Shown piece by piece: positions 26,082 to 39,200 of a stretch of DNA of 64,000 bases. The notes beneath the pieces were generated by a model. It had not been told where the DNA came from, did not search any database, and worked only from the letters and a program-made list of their open reading frames with translations. A program made the position numbers and the translations under genes. Source of the stretch: Vespula vulgaris (taxonomy: Eukaryota; Arthropoda; Insecta; Hymenoptera; Vespidae); contig NC_066596.1 in NCBI RefSeq assembly GCF_905475345.1, forward strand, positions 5,271,001 through 5,335,000, read 5' to 3'. Within the stretch, counting starts at the first letter, position 1, and the number at the start of each line of letters is the position of its first letter.

Positions 26082-28554
26082 GGAGAGAGAGAGAGAGAGA
26101 GATGGGTGTTATTTCACGGGCCATAGGTAACGAGCGTGCTCCTCATTGAATATCGATACGGCACTTTAACCCACGTCGTTACTCCGAGGATCGTTAACAT
26201 CGCGAATACCATGACGCCACGCGAGGAAGAACGGGGTGTAAAGGTGGGGGATGGTGATGGTGGTGGTGGTGGTGGTGCTTAATCGACGAGTCCCCGTTCC
26301 CTGTTTGACTTGGCGACAGTTCGTCTAAGTCCACAGGTATCACCGGTAATTTCCATCGAAATTTCAATCTCGTTTATCTACAAAGTAACTTCCGCGAGTG
26401 GCACCGTTGAAAGGGGGATTGAGGGTGGTGGTGATGCTGGTGGTAGTGGGGAGGGGTAGGGGAAAGGCCGATAGGGACGGTAGGAAGAGGAGAAAGAGGA
26501 AGGAAGGTGGGAGAAAAGGAAGAAGCAGAGAGAGAGAGAAAGGAGATCGTCTCTCTCCTATCCTACCTCCTCCATCCTTAAACCATCCCCTTCCTCCCTT
26601 TTCCCCTCTCTCCATCACTCCCACCACTACCACCACCACTCGATTCCATCACGCTTGGCCTTAACGGAAGCACAGGACGTATCGAATTTTAATCAATCAC
26701 CTGATAGGGACAGCCAATTCCAGAGCCAATTAACATATTCATTTCCCGGTCTGGCAGCCTTTTTCCGACGATTTCAGCGAAATTCAAATTGCAATATGGC
26801 GATAGTTGCCGTAGTGGGGTATTGGTGGAAAGGTCCTCGCTATTACGAGATAGCACGAGCTATCCGGGACCATCCCCAACGGTCATTACGCTGACGGTCA
26901 TTATCGCGAGCGTTTGTCGCGCGACTATGTGAAAAATTCAAAGGGAAAAAAAGAGAGAGAGAGAAGGGGAGAGGAAAAAAACAGAACGAAACGAAAAAAA
27001 AAAACGAAAAGAAATGAAAAAATAAATGCGAACAAACAAATTGAGATTATGTATCGGTTTAATTGTTCCACGGGATTAAAACGATTTCTTCGGGATTATT
27101 ACTGTTCCTTTATCTAATTACAGTTAACATTTTTTTTAATTACAAAAAATGTTTGAAAATAAAAAACAAACAGAAAGAAATATGAATAGGTAAATCATAA
27201 GTATGAATAATAATACGTCTTTAAAAATAAAAACCAAAGTATTCGTTTGAAAAATTTAATTCTTTTTTCTTTTCGAAATAATTAAACGATCGAACTATTT
27301 ACAAGTTACCCAATTGTTTCCTACAAACTTTTAAAATAAAACTATTTAAACTTCAATCCAGTTTCAGCAAAACTCTGCACTCTGCTATTCATTCTTTTCC
27401 TCGACGCTCGTATACCTATATTTTTATATAAAATCAAGGAGAATAAAAAGGCCGAAAGTAATAGGAGGAAGGAGAAAACGAATCGAGAAATAAGTACCGT
27501 TTGATTCGAAGACGAATTTCGAAGACGAAGGAACGAGAAACGTTTCTTACTACTTGCTCTTTTTTTTCTTCTGCCTCTTCCTCTTCTTCCTCTTCCTTCT
27601 TCTTCTTCTTCTTCTTCTTCTTCAAAAATCGCTCGTTAGAACGAGCTCGAGCAACGTGCCACGAAAGGGGAATTAACTTTGAAGACTTTTTTAAGTTGAA
27701 ACGTTCGATTGGGGAGGGATAAGCGCGCGCGTGTGTGTGTGTGTGTAAGGATGATGGGTGGGGGATGAAAAAAAGAAAAACTATCATCGTTTCTCTTCTC
27801 GCGTATCTACGTAAAAAGCGTAGCAATCGAAACAGGGTCTTTCTTTAGATTCGTACATTCTTCATTGAAGAAAATATCATTGAGTCTATCGATTATCCTT
27901 CCAATGGCTTGCGAACGACGTTATATAAATTATCGATTTCTAGGATTTTCCGTTGGAAAAATCAATAAACCGAAACCCTTTCTCGATACGTAGAGAAAGA
28001 GAAGAAAAAAGAAAAAAGAAAAAAAGGACAGAGAAAAAGACCTGCTTTGGCATCTCGTGTTTTCTTCGTGTAGATAACCACAAAGGGAAAAGAAAGTAAA
28101 GCCGTTCGTGACCGAGTTAGTTAATCCTTTATCCGATTACTAAACCGTCGATACTAAAACTCCTATCCTAGCTTCTGTGCGTAAAGGTATCATGGTAACA
28201 ATGTTAAATCCGAAGGGGAAAAAAGGAAAAAGTAACAAGAAAATTGGAAGAGAGATAAAAGAGAGAAAATGAAAAATGCGTAAGAAGGAATCGGTGTTTT
28301 CTGACCTTAGAATAACCTACGAAAAGGTGTTAAAATTAAATGGTTCTTCATTAGCGAAACGCGCGAACGTGATTTCGACCACAAACAGATTAGAGGCGAG
28401 CGGCTTTCCGCTACTTCGTTCCTCCGACCAAGTAATTGCCTACACAGCGCGCGGCACGGACGCTGCCGTACCGGAAATGGGACGGTTCGTGGCGCCGCGT
28501 AAGCTCGTTCTACTACTCTGGCGTTTCTGAAAGTACGAGAGAGAGAGAAAGAGG

Positions 28555-28596
<42 letters not shown>

Positions 28597-28837
28597 AAGG
28601 AGAGAGAGAATGTGATAAAAAGTGAGAAAAAGGGAGGTTAAGAGATGACCCCTTGAACTTGCATTTAAACTCTTCTCACTTCTTTTTCCTAACCTTCCGG
28701 GAAAATTACCAATCGTTTCATCGATACTATCTACCATAAATCGTGAAAGAAGGTCTATCTTAACGGCGAAAACTCTCGTTTACGATCTTAGTTTTATCGT
28801 ACGGGAAACTACTTGCTATAATACGCTACTTTCTTGC

Positions 28838-28896
<59 letters not shown>

Positions 28897-31800
28897 GACT
28901 CTTTCTGACTCTCTATCTCTACTACTTTCTTTTACATTTTATTTTATCGTTCCAATTTCATTATATAAAATTACTTTTGAATTTGTTTGCACATTTGCAC
29001 GACTCTAATTGTAATCGTTAAACGCAAACTCAAATATAATTCTTAAAGTAATATTTCTCTTATTTTGTTTTAACAATATTTTGTCGTTTGATTTAATTGT
29101 TATAATTAAATGTATCTTTTTACTGATTTAATGTAATAATAATTCGTAATATTTGTTACATTTTAGAAAGTATAAAATATCACAACGTCGAGGGGATCTT
29201 AAGCGACTTTGGGAAAGCTCGATGGTAAAAAGTATGAACTAGAAGAGCATAAAGTTTTTCTCGTACGATGTCAAACCCTCAAAGAAAATACGTTCGATCG
29301 TGGCTCTAACCTTCTCGGGATCTCTCGCGAGGACTATTTTTCAGTCATTGTGAGTTAACGTATAGTACGGTTAGGTATAAGAAAGGTTTCTTTATCGACG
29401 GACAAACTTGAATCATCGCCATGTTACACATCTTTGCTTGTAGAAAATTAAAGTAAATTCAAAAATTCATCGTTATCTTTATTATATGTATATATTTTTT
29501 TTTTATTTTCAAAAAACAATTTTTTATTCCTTTTAAGAAAATGACTTTTCGCATCCACATTATGAACAAACAAACAAACAAACAAATAAATGGGCAAACG
29601 AACAAACAAATAAATAAATAAGTAAATAAGTAAATAAACAAATAAAACTGGAGAAAATAATGCTCTTCGATGTTTATCGAATATATAATGGAATATAAAA
29701 ATATCATTTATACCGTACACGTTTTTTCCATTGTGTTCATTTTTATTTTATTGCGTGTGTACGAAGCACAACAATGAAAACACGCAGAGCAGTATCCTAT
29801 AACAGCACGTAATAGAATACTATATAACTATTAATTACATTAGCCGATGAATTCCATTGTCTTCCGATAATAGTACCTACGCACGGCCGTTCCATTCGTT
29901 TAAATTTCAACAATGACGTAAATATCATTCATCAACGACAAGAAAGCCGCCAAAATGGACCATTAAAATTGATCGCGATGTCAGTTGGATTAAATGTCGA
30001 TCTTAATCATTGCTTATAAACCATTTTGGCGAAGCAATAAAGGCAACACCGATGATTCATATTTGAAAGAAATAATGTTTCTTAGAATAGAAAAGTTTAA
30101 TAAAACAATATTATAATTACGTGTGATCGCATTGACCCGTCTGAGTCCTTCAGAACGTTAATAGATTGAATCAAAAAAAAGTTTTTACTCTTTAAAAAAT
30201 AAATGAAATGCTCTTTAAAAAATCTCGAAGAAGAATAATTGATTTATAAGATGACTTACTTTCGACTCTATCTAAGTTCTCATCCATTTAACTTTTTACC
30301 TATTCAGTGTGATCTGACTAACCGTAATCAAACAATATTTAAGATTCTTCGTCCTTAGAGTAACCATCTAAAATTTTCATCGAAGATCGATTACAAAGAC
30401 GTTTCTAAAGCAAATGAATTACTCTATTGTTCTCGATACCCATCGAAAACGTATGATAGTCATCTATCAAGTCGATACAATGTATGTGTACAGATATAGC
30501 ATGCATCAGGCTACGCAAAGTATATTTCGAGTTTACACGGGTTCACTCCTACCTCCTCGAGTAGCATAGGATATCAATTTTATGTCTAGGCAGAACGATA
30601 TCGGAGCATGCTCGACGAGCAAAACCGAAGGCGAGCCTTGTTTATGACTATATTAATTATTCCTATCGCGTATATTCCAGGCTGGTTTCGTATTCCAACA
30701 CATTGCACCGCAGGATAGTCATACTCGCGGTCACATTTGCCACTCGCACTTGTAATAATACATCCGTGGCTTGCCTCGTTTCGTGCCAGCTCGATACCGA
30801 TATAAACGTGTCCGTAACCTTTCCTAATATTTGTAAAATCATTAATTAAACATTTTTATCCCTACCCTAAAAAATAAATTTATTATAAATATAGAACAAA
30901 TTATAATTCTCCAATTCACATTACGTACTATTTATTTTTCATTTATTATTACGATACCGAATAAATATCAGGATTGCTTCGATTTCCTTTTTCTTCTTTT
31001 TCTTTTCTTTTCTTTTTTTTTTTGTTCAAATACTCGATGGGAATATATCGATCGAACTAAGAATTAGGTTGCTCTATAATTTTTATTATTAATAATACTT
31101 TGGACGTGTTTGTAATAAAAAAAACAATTTTAAAAGACTACCCATGCGAAACACAGAAACGAAAAAGTCAAGTTCTAAAATGATTTTTATCCTCGAATAA
31201 TCCTTCCTTCGTGTACATGGCACGGTCTTACATATATGTATATTTCTAGAATATCTCGAGAACACGGTTAGTGCATCGTCATCGATAGCCAAGCACGATA
31301 CGCATCCGTGAACCGATAAATTGCCGCTGAGCGCTCACTCTTTCTCGCCTCGTAAACGAGAAAAACGGCGAACGTCGAGTCTCATGGAAACGGCACGAAT
31401 CCATTTAATATATCGTCAGACATCGCGAGAGCCAGAAAAAGAGAGAGAGAGATAGAGAGATAGGGAGAAAGAGAGAGAGAGAGAGAGAGTATGAGAAAAC
31501 CAGGATCGACCGATCGATCGATCGTTAAAAAAAACTTAGAACGACAGGTCATTTCCATTTCCTCTTGATTCTCATGGCACTGTAGTCGAGATAAAAATTT
31601 GCCATATAAAATAATTGATAGCTTTTTTAATTTCAGAATTTTATTTTCAAACACGATACGTCTAGACGCGACTTTAGGCTTTCTGAACATTAAACAGTCG
31701 ACGTGGTAAAGTATATTTAAGTATATCATCTTTTATCGAAGTAGAAAACTAAAAAAAAAAGTATAGATATATGTATATATAGAAAAAAATAATGTCATCT

Positions 31801-33061
31801 CATCGGACACTTTATTTTTACGCTCGTAAAATGTATTCTCTTCTAACTTCTTTTTTCGTCTTTCTTTTTCCTTTTTTATTTTTTTGCTCTTCTTTTTCTC
31901 TTTTTTCCTTTGCGGACGATTAACGTGACAGAATAGGTTATTAAAAATAATCTCTCGTGATTTAAACGTACCACGGAGTTTACGTCCTTCAGGATCGTTA
32001 GATATTATTTACAGGAGGGGGACAAAATTTCATGGGATTTAATTGATCCTCTCTTTCTGGCCCTTCTCGGCAAAAAGAAGAAAAAAGAAAAGAAGAGACG
32101 AAAAAAAGAAATTATGCTGTCTAGGGTAGCGATAAATAAACAGAGAGTTTAAGAAGATATCCTCTACGAGCATGTATATGTATACGCATGTATATACTTT
32201 TTTCTTTCTTTCCTTCGAAAATATCTCAATACTTTGAAATTTTCACGTGGTATCATACGTATAATACATCATCAAAAGTCTGATGGACTTCGCACCACCG
32301 TTTATTAAATTTTAAGAACTTGGTTTAAGAAAAGCGCCCGGTCGGTGGAAAAACAGTAAATTTTCTTATTTACTCTGATATCGCTGAGGAAGGAAAAAAA
32401 AAGCAATAAGGAAAGTTTACATATTTCAAAGTGGATTATTAAATTTTTTACTACGAAAGAAATTCGCGAAGCTCTTCGAAATAAATATATTAAATTTTAA
32501 GCACGTCCGGTTAGAAAAGCCCATTGGTCATCTTTCCCGAGATCTAATTGATTTTCTATTTTTTGTTTTGTTTTATATTTTTCCAATCCTCTTCGATATC
32601 GCTGACCGACGAAAAAGAATTAAAAAAAATAAAAAAAAAAAAAAAGAAAATTCAATACGCCGCGCGCTGCCGGATTAGAAATGTTCAATAGTCAACGCGC
32701 TATATGTTCCCCAAAAATTTCATAAAATCTGAAAACCGACTCGGGGCTCGTTATTGTTATCCATATCGACAATAACTCGAAAATTTTGGGAATATTCATC
32801 GACTTTTGTCCTAACCTTTTGCACTACGTGTGCGTATATGTGTGTGTGTGTGTGTTTAACTTTGTATGTATCCTCTGTGTTCAGGAAACAAACGTGTTCG
32901 GATTATCCGCCATCCGATCGCCGAATTCGGTTTGAGATGCGAATGCGGAAGGAGTACAAGAGTGGGCAGACTGCTTCCTGGAAAATTTAACGCACTTGCA
33001 TTTACATTTAGAGAAGTTTCTCTTACGGGCCACTGTTCACTCCCTTTACCCCATAGTCCTC

Positions 33062-33096
<35 letters not shown>

Positions 33097-33241
33097 GTCT
33101 GTCTGTCTCTCTTTCTCTCTTCTATCTTCCTCTCTTCTCTCTTCTATCTTTCTCTCTCCTCACTAATCGGATTTGGAAAATGGTACTCGAAACCCGAGAG
33201 ATTCGTTCTTAACGTTGTAAACACGCTCCATCGAACAAGCT

Positions 33242-33290
<49 letters not shown>

Positions 33291-36200
33291 CATGCGCACC
33301 AGTCTAACATTAGTCCAATACCACCTTAAACGTAGTACCTACCATTCGTAACTTTGTTGTATCGTTACTGATGTTGTTCCGTTGAGACCGCACTCACGGT
33401 TGATTATCCAATGCGATTAGTATAACAAATTTACGATGAATTTTTCGAGTTTAGAAAATTTTTGTTAGTAGCACTAGTTGCTCTGGATAATATCAGAGAG
33501 CAAAAAGGAAATATGACTTTGCTATAAGACTTTGTACTTTCGTCTCTTTTATTTCCTCCATCTTTCTTCTCTTTTTCTTCTTCATTCTTTTCGCTCAATA
33601 AAATAGGAATATAAAGTATATCGATAATCGATTTTTATATTTTTATAGCTCCTGGCGGGTAACAACAATCCATACACCGAAAAAGAACAAATCTTCGATC
33701 CCGCCATCGTAGCGACGAAAATCCGTTTCATACCCTATACCTCTCATATGCGCATGGTGTGCATGCGCGTGGAGCTTTATGGTTGCCCATGGATCGGTAA
33801 GTGATATTTATGTGAGCCACGTTCTAAACCGCCACGATAAATAATATTTCATCTTAAATAAATCCCCTATTGTGTTAAATGAAAAAAGAAAATTTCTTAA
33901 TCCGACATAAAAGGGACTTTAAAGGAGTCGATAATTGTTCAAGTACATTGTACGTGACATAAAAGGTCGACACTAATACGCATTACTTTTCCTTCTTTGC
34001 TTTTTTTAGAGGGTCTGGTCTCGTATTCCATGCCCCAAGGAATAAAGAGGGGTTCGGAGGTTGACCTTTCCGACAGAACATACGACGGCAGCGAGGAAGG
34101 AGGTTACCTCTCCGGGGGACTTGGTCAACTTGTCGACGGCCAGAAAGGTCCTGACAACTTCAGATTGGACATCAGTGGGAACGGGAAAGGTAACGCCAAT
34201 GCCTTCGTGCTAGATAAGATTACGGTTGCCGTTAGATCGTGTCCAGATTAACACTACAGAGACGTCTTAGTATGATTCAGGAGATACCGTTTCTCTCTCT
34301 CTTTCTCTCTCTGTCTCTCTCTGTCTCGCTTACTCATTCATTCACCTCCTAACTGATCTCTCGCAAGCTTACTTTGAGTCTACAAGATGAGCCGAGCGAA
34401 AGAGAATGTTTGAATATACCTACTGCTTTTATGAGACACTGATTTTATCATGTCGTCTACATCCATGGTCTAGCAGTGTATATTCTCGACGTTATTAGCA
34501 GTGTCGAGACGACTGAATTTAAATAGCTTAAGTCAATTTTATATAACTATTTGATATTCATAAATGTTATAGAAATAATAAACTTATTCGACATTCTTAA
34601 ATTCATTGTTAAAACTCTTATCGAAGTTAGGTAAAAGTTTTTATTACTATTACTTCCACTACCACTACCACTACTACTACTACTACTACTACTATTACTA
34701 GTACAATGCGGATAATAGGAGATTATACCGAGTATGGTAATCCATCATTATCATTTTTAACCTAATAATCCTTTATGTGAATCCCAGAATTTCCTTCGTT
34801 TCATCCAATTCCGAATCATCCCTTATCTATATCTGATCTTTGTAAATTTATTACTTTTACTTCTGCGTAAATTACGTTCGTGATAAGGTAAATATACTAT
34901 TCCCGATCGTTTCTAGTTTATTCAAAACCGGTGAAACAGGGTACGAAAAGTTTTTTCCTCTTTCCCCTCTTATTCTCTTTTTGTTTTAAATTACATAGCA
35001 ACACCCTTTTGGATAATATTTTTCATCGTAGAGATCCCTTCCCGCCGTTTTAATTATACCTTTAGAAAGAGATGATGGTAGGAAGTATACAATAAAAACA
35101 AGCGAATTATTTACGAAGTTTCGCATATTTCGTTAATATCCTATCGCAGAAATGTCGAAGTTAGGGTGCGAGTAAGCGCACAGAGCGAGGAAAATTTCAT
35201 GCGGCGCGACGGAGCAAGGCGGTCGATAACAGGTGCGTTTGAGAGTTTAGAACGGAAGAGAAATATTCTATAGTAAGGATAGTCTTTCGATGCGACGAGA
35301 AAGGAAGGAAGGAAGGAAGGAAGGAAGGAAGGAAAAGCTTGGACCCTCGAATCCGAAACGTGTTCCGCGGGCGCACTCGAATCTGTTCCAATTTACATTT
35401 ATATTGAAGCACCAGCTAGTCTGCAAGCCGCATTGCCTGTTTATCCGCTTTCTGGATACATTTGTGTCTTTCCATTTACGCCAAGGGACATCTCGCAACG
35501 GCCAACGTCTCGCATCGTGTCTGCATCTCCTTCACTTTTCTCACTCCTTCCTAAACTTTTAAGCCCATGGCAATGCCACGTTCAAATCTCACGAAATCAA
35601 AAGCACCGACTCGATGAGAACCGGACTCTTACGGATAAGATTCTTTCGATTTTATTGAAATTCGAAAGAAGAAAAGAAAAACAACAACGACGAAGAAAAG
35701 AAAAAGAAGAGTTTTCTCTTCGTTTCACTCCTCCGTTATTTTCTTCGCATAATTCAATAAGAATACTCGAGTATTTGAAATGGATAACATTAACTTCTCA
35801 GATCTATGAATTTTACTAAAGTTCTAGTTGGAAAAATATAAACGTTAAAAGGAAAGAGAATCATCGTGCAGTAAACGCTAGACACCTAGACATTGTTGCT
35901 TATCTTACGACCCTCGTGAAGCTTTAGAATTGATGGTAGATAGCGAACGAAGGCAACGACGACACAGGAAACTGGAAACTATTTACTCGTGGGACAATAT
36001 TAAGGATGGTTGCCATAGTGGTAGTGGTAATACTGGTAATAGTAGTAGTAGTAGACTCTATGGGGGTTTATATGAAAGACGGATAAGTCAAAGCGATATA
36101 ACACACAAGAGAAGAACCAAGGACTTTGAGAATATACCAACGAAGGGTAGAAGGAACTAAAGGATGAGTCGTTGTCGAAGAAAGATCCGAATAGTCTATG

Positions 36201-39200
36201 ATCCTGATACATACACCATGTAAACGGCTACACGATTGAAATTCTTGTAACTTATAATAATAATAAATATAATAAATGACGGAAGACTAAAATCAAAAAA
36301 AAAGAAAAGAAAAAGAAAGGAGATTTATTTTAAACTATACATTTTATTATTACGATAAATTCGAAAGTTAACAAAGGCAAGATATTGCTTTCGTCGTTCT
36401 AGCTCGTAAATTAAAAGCTTCATTTTGTCTTGTATCATTTGCAGTATATTAAGCTCATTATTAATTAAACTCATTAGCCCGGTGCACCGTGCGGGCACTA
36501 CCTGATAATGGAAATATTAACACCGATAAGGTAAACATTTTGCAAGCGAATTAAGCGAGAATTACCTCCGAAAGAGGACTCTGCTTTTTCTTTTTTGTGA
36601 AATTAAAAAATTAATACTTCTTAATTAAGTCTTAGCTTATTGCAGTAAAACATGAGACATGAATGTTAATTAAATCAAAAATGCATTATGCGTTTATAAA
36701 GTAAATATAATATCTGCAGTTCATAAAAATCAATAAATATAATTAAAAGCTTGTTAAATGTATATACGGATAAAATAATATACGTCTCCATGAAAATAAT
36801 GGGATAATGATTGGTTAAAAGAAGAAAAAGATTGCTTTTATCTTTTCGCGTAGAGTTTATGGTTGTTGCAGCCCATTTTCAATCCACGTATTCCTCTAGG
36901 ACAAGAAACGTGTTCTCCCAATGCGCACGCACTCGTAGAAGGAATCTAATGGGGGGGAAAGCAGTGCAATAACTGCTTTTGCGGTTGGTTCGTGCCTCGA
37001 AAACTCTTGCATTCAACGTTCCGTTGTTTTCCAACAAAGCGTATTTACCGGATGTCACGTGAGAGGACTCACCGCGATAAAAATACGCAAAATTAGAAAA
37101 AACGGGACGAACGAATCTCGTCTACTCAATCTCGACGCGATTTTAATTTAGAACGTTATTTTCCAGGCACGATTTATTACGATCAATCCAATCCTATGAT
37201 ACGTCCATTTAATTAGTATAAAAGTGCATTATGCCGCGGAATAAATTAGTTATAAATTTGTAATAACTCCTACACAATCATATATCTATATATCGATCGA
37301 AAAATACGTAATGAATATCTCGAGGATAGTTATTATTAAAACCAATTCGATTTTATATACCTGTTAAATTTAAAAAGTAAACGTTTTAAATGAAAGCTCT
37401 TCGACGAGTGAATGCGTTCATACGTGCGGAGATACGTATGCACGTACGCGTATATATATGTACGTACGTGTGTATGTGTAAAAAAAACGTAAGAGAGAGA
37501 GAGAGAGAGAGAAATTTTTATACGCGTCACTCGATACCTACCGCTAAATCTTCAATCGAGATGAAAACTCCCATCGGCCTGCCATACAGGGAGAACGTAG
37601 TTTCATAATTAAATCAACAATATAATGAAAATGCGGTTATCCATTTGCGATCAAATTCGCGTCACGTAGGAGCCGTCACTTCGCTACGATCACGCGAGAC
37701 GTTTCATTTTTCGTCGGTACGTGCACCGATAAAATTATCGGATATAATACTTTTCAAGGGGACGCTACACTGGGACGGATCGGTACTGGAAGGGAAATGG
37801 GGAGTGAGCGATTCGATAAATTTACTTTTTTCCTCTCTCTCTCTCTCTTTCTTTTTTTCTTTTTTCTCCTTTTTTTTTTTAAACTAACTTTATTGAGCGC
37901 TAGATTGACAGCTTCGTCCTATTTCGTTCAAAAAACTGCTTTCTATTTCTTCTCTTTTATTTTTATTTTTTAACTATTCTAAACGAATTACATGAACTTG
38001 TACATTTATTCGAACGTACCTTGTCCTAAAAATCCAGAATTAATCAACCATACTGTCCCCGTATGATATCGTTAAATTTATATTCAAGAGATTAATTTTA
38101 TCTATTAATTCTATTAATAAACTTTCGTTATGACTTTTCCATTCTTTCATTTTATCTATATTTTTATATTTTTCCTTTTTTTTTTTTTTTATTTCAGGAT
38201 ATGAATGGGTCGGATGGAAGAATGACACGCCAAATATGTTGGGCAAACCCGTCGAGATAACGTTCGAGTTCGATTACTCAAGAAACTTCACTGCCATACA
38301 TCTTCACATGAACAATTATTTCACCAAGGACGTGCAGGTAATCGTGTCGGTTTCTATACTGATCTTAATGACATTTGTTTTTCGTTCTTGTCAAAGGGAA
38401 GGAGAAATAAATAAAAAAAAAAAAAAAAGAAAACGATAAAAAAAGAGAAAAAAAAAGAAGGAGGAAGAATTTAGTGTTGTATTATTTCTCTTCTCTTCGG
38501 TGAGATGAGTCGAGATAGAGTTTCAGACTCTAAACGAAGACGTTGCTTTAACTTGTCAAGCCAAACAAAGTCTTCTTTGTCTTCTCACACTGGCTGGCAT
38601 TTCACGCTTGAAACCTCCGTAGGTATTCTCCTACGCGAAGGTTTATCTCGGCGTCGGTGGAAACCAGTTTAACGGGGAACCTGTCCATTTCTCTTACATA
38701 CCAGACCTGGTGTTGGAGCAAGCCCGCGAGGTTACTATAAAGCTTCACTCGCGTGCCGCTCGCTTTCTCAAACTTCAACTATATTTCGCGGCACGGTGGA
38801 TCATGCTCAGCGAGGTAATCTTCGAATCAGGTAAGATAACATCTATCAGATTCGAAACACACAAATATCGAAATTCTGTTTGAAAATACAAATATATATT
38901 GAAAATATAATTGATAATATCAATTAATCAATTAATCGAATAATTGAATAAGATTTGATATTAAATCGATAATAATCCGTTAATCGAATTTATTCATTCA
39001 TCAATCCAAATTTATGAATATTTCTATTCTTTACTACTTACTACGTTCTTACTTCTATTCTTACTTATGAAGTACTTTTATTTTTATTTCTATTCTTACT
39101 TATAAATTACTTCTATTCTTACTTATGAACATCGCTGATAATATTTATAAAATATAGTATTAGATTTTAGAATATTAGAAACATTTAATCGTTTCACCAA

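Larger units (their letters stand above)
20051..33648 (+). other. Ddr intron 3 (13.6 kb, largest)
   Basis: Phase 0, between DS exons 3 and 4. It holds many GA/CT microsatellites, a (GGT)n run near 26255-26277, and a TTC triplet run at 27572-27623. Non-repetitive, relatively GC-rich blocks lie at 22700-23220, 26640-26910, 28370-28530 and 30520-30830. A 30-bp-spaced motif array sits at 25360-25500 and a diverged repeat at 32300-32720. The blocks look like possible cis-regulatory DNA, but none has a recognisable protein or RNA product. Confidence 0.85.
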
